From a virus, in IMG/VR virus record IMGVR_UViG_3300043570_003132, positions 54,726 through 118,725 of that record: a DNA stretch of 64,000 nucleotides; one strand, given 5' to 3'. Positions 61,012 through 64,000 of the stretch are shown here, piece by piece (positions within the stretch are counted from its first letter, which is position 1; each line of letters starts with the position of its first letter). A model generated the notes under the pieces. It ran no database searches. It saw only the letters and a program-made list of their open reading frames with translations, and was not told the DNA's origin. Both the position numbers and the translations under genes were made by a program.

Positions 61012-62439
61012 TTATTGTTTTTTAACTTTAAAAAATCCATTTCCATAAACATCTAACTCACTCATGTTGTCAATTTCACCCAATCTTAGGTTAACCTCCA
61101 TGACACCTTGACGTCCTCTTTCCACAAAAATGTCAGAATATACTGTTGGGTCATCTATAAAACCTAAAAAATGTTCGTTTCTTGTTAACATATGATTTAT
61201 TACGTATTCTGTGTCATATTGAGTTGTGTTTCCGATTGTTGTAAGGTATGGAACGGTGTTTATTGTATTTCCCGTTATTTCATATGTGTAACCACTAGTT
61301 GGTCCAAATCTATAGTTTGGAACACTACCCGTGATCATTGTATATCCATCTGCTAAGTCCATATAATATAAACTTCCGCTGTCATTAGGTAAAGTGTAAC
61401 CAGAGTATAGTGAACCTGAAAATAAACCTGTTGTGTAAGATGATGTACTCACGGTACTTTCACCATATTTTCGTAATTCACCTATTCTACTAATACCTAT
61501 TGCCATAAATTTAAATGGCTTGGTGGGTGTTGCAGTATATCCTGTGTTAGAATAATCATAATCATTTAAATAATTTTGATAGTTACTTCCTGTGTAATAA
61601 ATGTTACCAGGTAGGGTAAAACCGGTGGAGGTTCCTAATACATTATCTATTGTAACACCTGTTGATATTGTTATATTTTTTATTATTTTTTCTTTATTCC
61701 AAGGAGAATCTAATGATAATGTTAATGTATAACTACCCGTTGTATTTCCCGTTACCGTTGGATATGTGTGTCCCGAATTTGGGAAATTAGAATATAATAC
61801 TCCACTATTAACAGTTAACCCTGATGTATATCCATCTCCCCAATCAATTGTAAATTCTTGATCAACAATTTTTCTTAATTTATTTGGGTTTACCGTATTA
61901 TAAACCGTAACAACTGAACCTGATTGTTTATAAGTAAAATTTATTAATTGTTCGACCTGTTCAATATTACCATCAAAGGATGACATTACACCCATTTCAT
62001 CCGCACTTGCTTCAAGTGCAATTGGTACTACATATTCATAACCCGTAAATCCCGTATATAAATTCCAATTATCTCCATCCCATTTATAATATTTCCCCTT
62101 TGTATTATTAATTGCAGTTTGTTCAACTTCTTTCCAATATACACTACCAGATGGTATGTTATTTAAATTACTACCTGTTAATGATTGATACGTTTTACCA
62201 CTATAAAATAAAACAACGCTTCCTGTGTATGTAATATCGGGATACCATTTTATGTCACGTACCAAATGTAAACTACCTGTCTCATTTGAAGATGGTACCA
62301 TACCATCTATTGGGACTGATGCGCTATACCAAGATTTCCAATCATTTATTTCTGTATCAAACCAAAAAGTACCAGTTTCTGAATGTAAATTAACATCAGG
62401 TATTTGTCTTTTTAATATGGTATATTCGTTCTTTTTCAT
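61012..62439 (-). CDS. Structural protein with PKD-like domain
   Basis: 475 residues. Residues about 193-250 look like a PKD/Ig-like domain: FTIDWGDGYTSG (WGDG at 200-203), then HTYPTVTGNTTGSYTLTLSLD (HTY 224-226). PKD domains mediate extracellular protein or polysaccharide contacts. The first 190 residues are beta/Trp-rich (TGTFWFDTEINDWKSWYSA) and the last 200 are beta-rich with many Tyr. A virion surface or baseplate protein is inferred from the neighbours. Confidence 0.62.
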   Translation of the reverse strand: MKKNEYTILKRQIPDVNLHSETGTFWFDTEINDWKSWYSASVPIDGMVPSSNETGSLHLVRDIKWYPDITYTGSVVLFYSGKTYQSLTGSNLNNIPSGSVYWKEVEQTAINNTKGKYYKWDGDNWNLYTGFTGYEYVVPIALEASADEMGVMSSFDGNIEQVEQLINFTYKQSGSVVTVYNTVNPNKLRKIVDQEFTIDWGDGYTSGLTVNSGVLYSNFPNSGHTYPTVTGNTTGSYTLTLSLDSPWNKEKIIKNITISTGVTIDNVLGTSTGFTLPGNIYYTGSNYQNYLNDYDYSNTGYTATPTKPFKFMAIGISRIGELRKYGESTVSTSSYTTGLFSGSLYSGYTLPNDSGSLYYMDLADGYTMITGSVPNYRFGPTSGYTYEITGNTINTVPYLTTIGNTTQYDTEYVINHMLTRNEHFLGFIDDPTVYSDIFVERGRQGVMEVNLRLGEIDNMSELDVYGNGFFKVKKQ

Positions 62440-62443
62440 TTTA

Positions 62444-64000
62444 TTATATTACATCAAATGTTATACTTGCATATTTTCCATTATCATATGAACTTGTTAT
62501 TGTGAAATTATAAACTCCTTCACCCAATGTTACATATTGTGTACTGTCAGGTGCTGTTAAAGCTGGCGATGTGGCATTTAAAAATATATCACCAGCAACA
62601 AAACCACTATTCGAACCACCACTTGTTGTTCCACCAAAAACATTTAAAGTAACTTTTACACTATAACTAGCATATACTGTTAACGTTCCTACCGCATAAC
62701 CATTATTAGAATATCCTGCATTTGTTGATCCTGTCACACTATATGGTAAAGGAGTTGGTGTATTTGTTGGTGGTAAAGGAGTTGGTGTTGCGGTTATTGG
62801 TCCTGCTGTTGGGGTTTCTGTTGGTGGTAAAGGAGTTGGTGTATTTGTTGGTGGTAAAGGAGTTGGGGTTGGGGTTGGTGCACATGATATTTCACCATAA
62901 AACACGGATGAAATTGATGCAATTACTCCTGATAATGAATTATTTTGAATACAATCATTAATTACTTGTGGTCCAATACCAAATGTCTCGATAACTTCGG
63001 TACCCTCACAATTAAAATATCTAACAGTTCCACCAAAATCAACATCAAAACTTACTGACGTTACACAAGGACTTTCTGTAGGTGTTGGGGTTATTGTAGG
63101 AATTACTGTGGCCACAGGTGTAGGTGTTGAAGTTGGGAAAGGTGTTGACGTTGGTCTAGGTGTCGCCGTAACTCCACCGATAGGTGTTGGAGTTGGGGTT
63201 GATACTGGTAATAATACTCCACCTCCTTTTTCGTAGAATGTTATACTATCAGTCGTTGTATAACCTGTGCCTATTCTACCTAACTTTGTTGTTCCCGTAT
63301 ATCTATATATTTGATACGTTCTTTCATAATGATCAAAATCAATTTGATAATACATATCTTTTTCTTCTGTTATATTATAACTTGTTGTTTGACCTGAATT
63401 TATAAAATCTAATATCTCACCTCTATCCGCATTGAAAAATTTTGCCGTCATGAAAAATGTATTCATTCCATGATAAAAATTTCTATTATAGGTTATTTGA
63501 TTTGGTATTGTAAATGTTTGACCTGTCCAACCAATTAACGTTGTTCCTGTTGTTGGTATATTAACTTGTGTTATTTCATTATTTTCATTTGTAAATAATA
63601 TAGTTTGTATTGTAGTTCCAGTTCCAAAAACATATTGATCTAATGTTGTTGTTCCGCTTAAATTTGTGTCGGTTAAAACACTCTCATTATCAAACCAAAA
63701 CAAATACATGTTTTCTTTGTTTCGATAATTTGAACCCGTAAAAACAGGTACATATATGTTATACCCATAGTTACTACCTGTATGAAAATATTTTTCACCT
63801 AAGGGTAATGCTAAATTTTTAGAATTTATTAATCTTCTATTTTGTCTTGTCGGTGGCTCACATGTTAAAACATAATTTGTTATACTACCAGGTGTTTTAT
63901 AAAACTCTAACCTAAAAAAACTTTCAATTGACTGTTTTGTCATCAACTGATTTTCTTGTGTTGATATACCTACAGGATTATAATCTAAAACATAATTTGG
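62444..64000 (-). CDS. Structural protein with Pro/Thr linker adhesin end (5' end beyond window)
   Basis: The reading frame is open from 62444 to the window edge. In-frame codons upstream of the TTG at 63946 continue as ..NYVLDYNPVGISTQENQL, so the gene begins outside. The visible part has a structural N-terminal segment (SIESFFRLEFYKTPGSITNYVL, NKENMYLFWFDN), a VSTPTPTPIGGVT linker near 250, an SPCVTSVSFDVDFGGTVRYFNC module (about 290-355 from 63946) homologous to that in 52705-54024, another linker and a C-terminal beta domain (about 405-500). It combines a baseplate-type protein with an adhesin end, like the 1787-residue protein. Confidence 0.68.
   Translation of the reverse strand, partial: PNYVLDYNPVGISTQENQLMTKQSIESFFRLEFYKTPGSITNYVLTCEPPTRQNRRLINSKNLALPLGEKYFHTGSNYGYNIYVPVFTGSNYRNKENMYLFWFDNESVLTDTNLSGTTTLDQYVFGTGTTIQTILFTNENNEITQVNIPTTGTTLIGWTGQTFTIPNQITYNRNFYHGMNTFFMTAKFFNADRGEILDFINSGQTTSYNITEEKDMYYQIDFDHYERTYQIYRYTGTTKLGRIGTGYTTTDSITFYEKGGGVLLPVSTPTPTPIGGVTATPRPTSTPFPTSTPTPVATVIPTITPTPTESPCVTSVSFDVDFGGTVRYFNCEGTEVIETFGIGPQVINDCIQNNSLSGVIASISSVFYGEISCAPTPTPTPLPPTNTPTPLPPTETPTAGPITATPTPLPPTNTPTPLPYSVTGSTNAGYSNNGYAVGTLTVYASYSVKVTLNVFGGTTSGGSNSGFVAGDIFLNATSPALTAPDSTQYVTLGEGVYNFTITSSYDNGKYASITFDVI

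Overview
The window is part of a large, AT-rich tailed-phage genome. Structural genes, T4-type recombination and nuclease genes (SbcC/gp46-like, SbcD/gp47-like, RuvC-like), a phage ClpP, a NusG-like factor, a sigma factor and an amidase-like endolysin are packed head to tail. Almost everything is on the minus strand; only a two-gene unit at 30469-31244 is on the plus strand. A Bacteroidetes (probably flavobacterial) host is inferred from four things: starts without Shine-Dalgarno sequences and with A/T-rich upstream regions; a sigma factor close to the Bacteroidetes RpoD type; a Hc1/histone-H1-like protein of the kind common in Bacteroidetes; and a signal peptide ending in the typical ..SYSQ. 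No tRNA, integrase, transposase or CRISPR array was recognised.

Layout. 1-6904: an operon of small adhesins (four LamG-like, two fibrinogen-related, one glycine-rich) with small accessory genes; several share a short N-terminal leader but carry different C-terminal domains. 6908-26755: giant fibres. Four genes have Gly-X-Y triplet blocks without proline, interspersed with repeated beta modules, and three have Pro/Thr-rich linkers joining Cys-containing beta modules. 26833-31244: glutaredoxin, thioredoxin, AAA ATPase, NusG-like protein, Dam-like methylase, then the plus-strand pair. 31225-40711: small regulatory, membrane and structural candidates, including an Hc1-like protein, a ParB-like protein, an endolysin, a membrane protein with a probable frameshift extension, a sigma factor and membrane/coiled-coil proteins. 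40765-50525: ClpP, SbcC, a probable restriction-modification pair, SbcD, a RecB-like nuclease, primase, a candidate structured RNA and RuvC. 50565-64000: tail/baseplate/fibre genes, including a 1787-residue protein that carries the same Pro/Thr-linked modules.

How it may work together. At least a dozen starts, mostly of virion genes, are preceded 3-21 bases upstream by a TATTTATA-like motif read on the gene strand. Several of these motifs lie directly after an intrinsic terminator of the preceding gene. I infer a late-promoter system giving short or no leaders, possibly served by the phage sigma factor and NusG-like protein. The same motif stands before a short GC-rich structured locus (49793-49860) that looks like an undescribed small RNA. 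The fibre genes form a library of interchangeable modules: near-identical segments are shared between genes 42-44 kb apart, which suggests recombination-driven reshuffling of receptor-binding parts. The other notable items are an A10 tract joining two ORFs in the -1 frame and a methylase/nuclease pair that resembles a phage-borne type II restriction-modification system.
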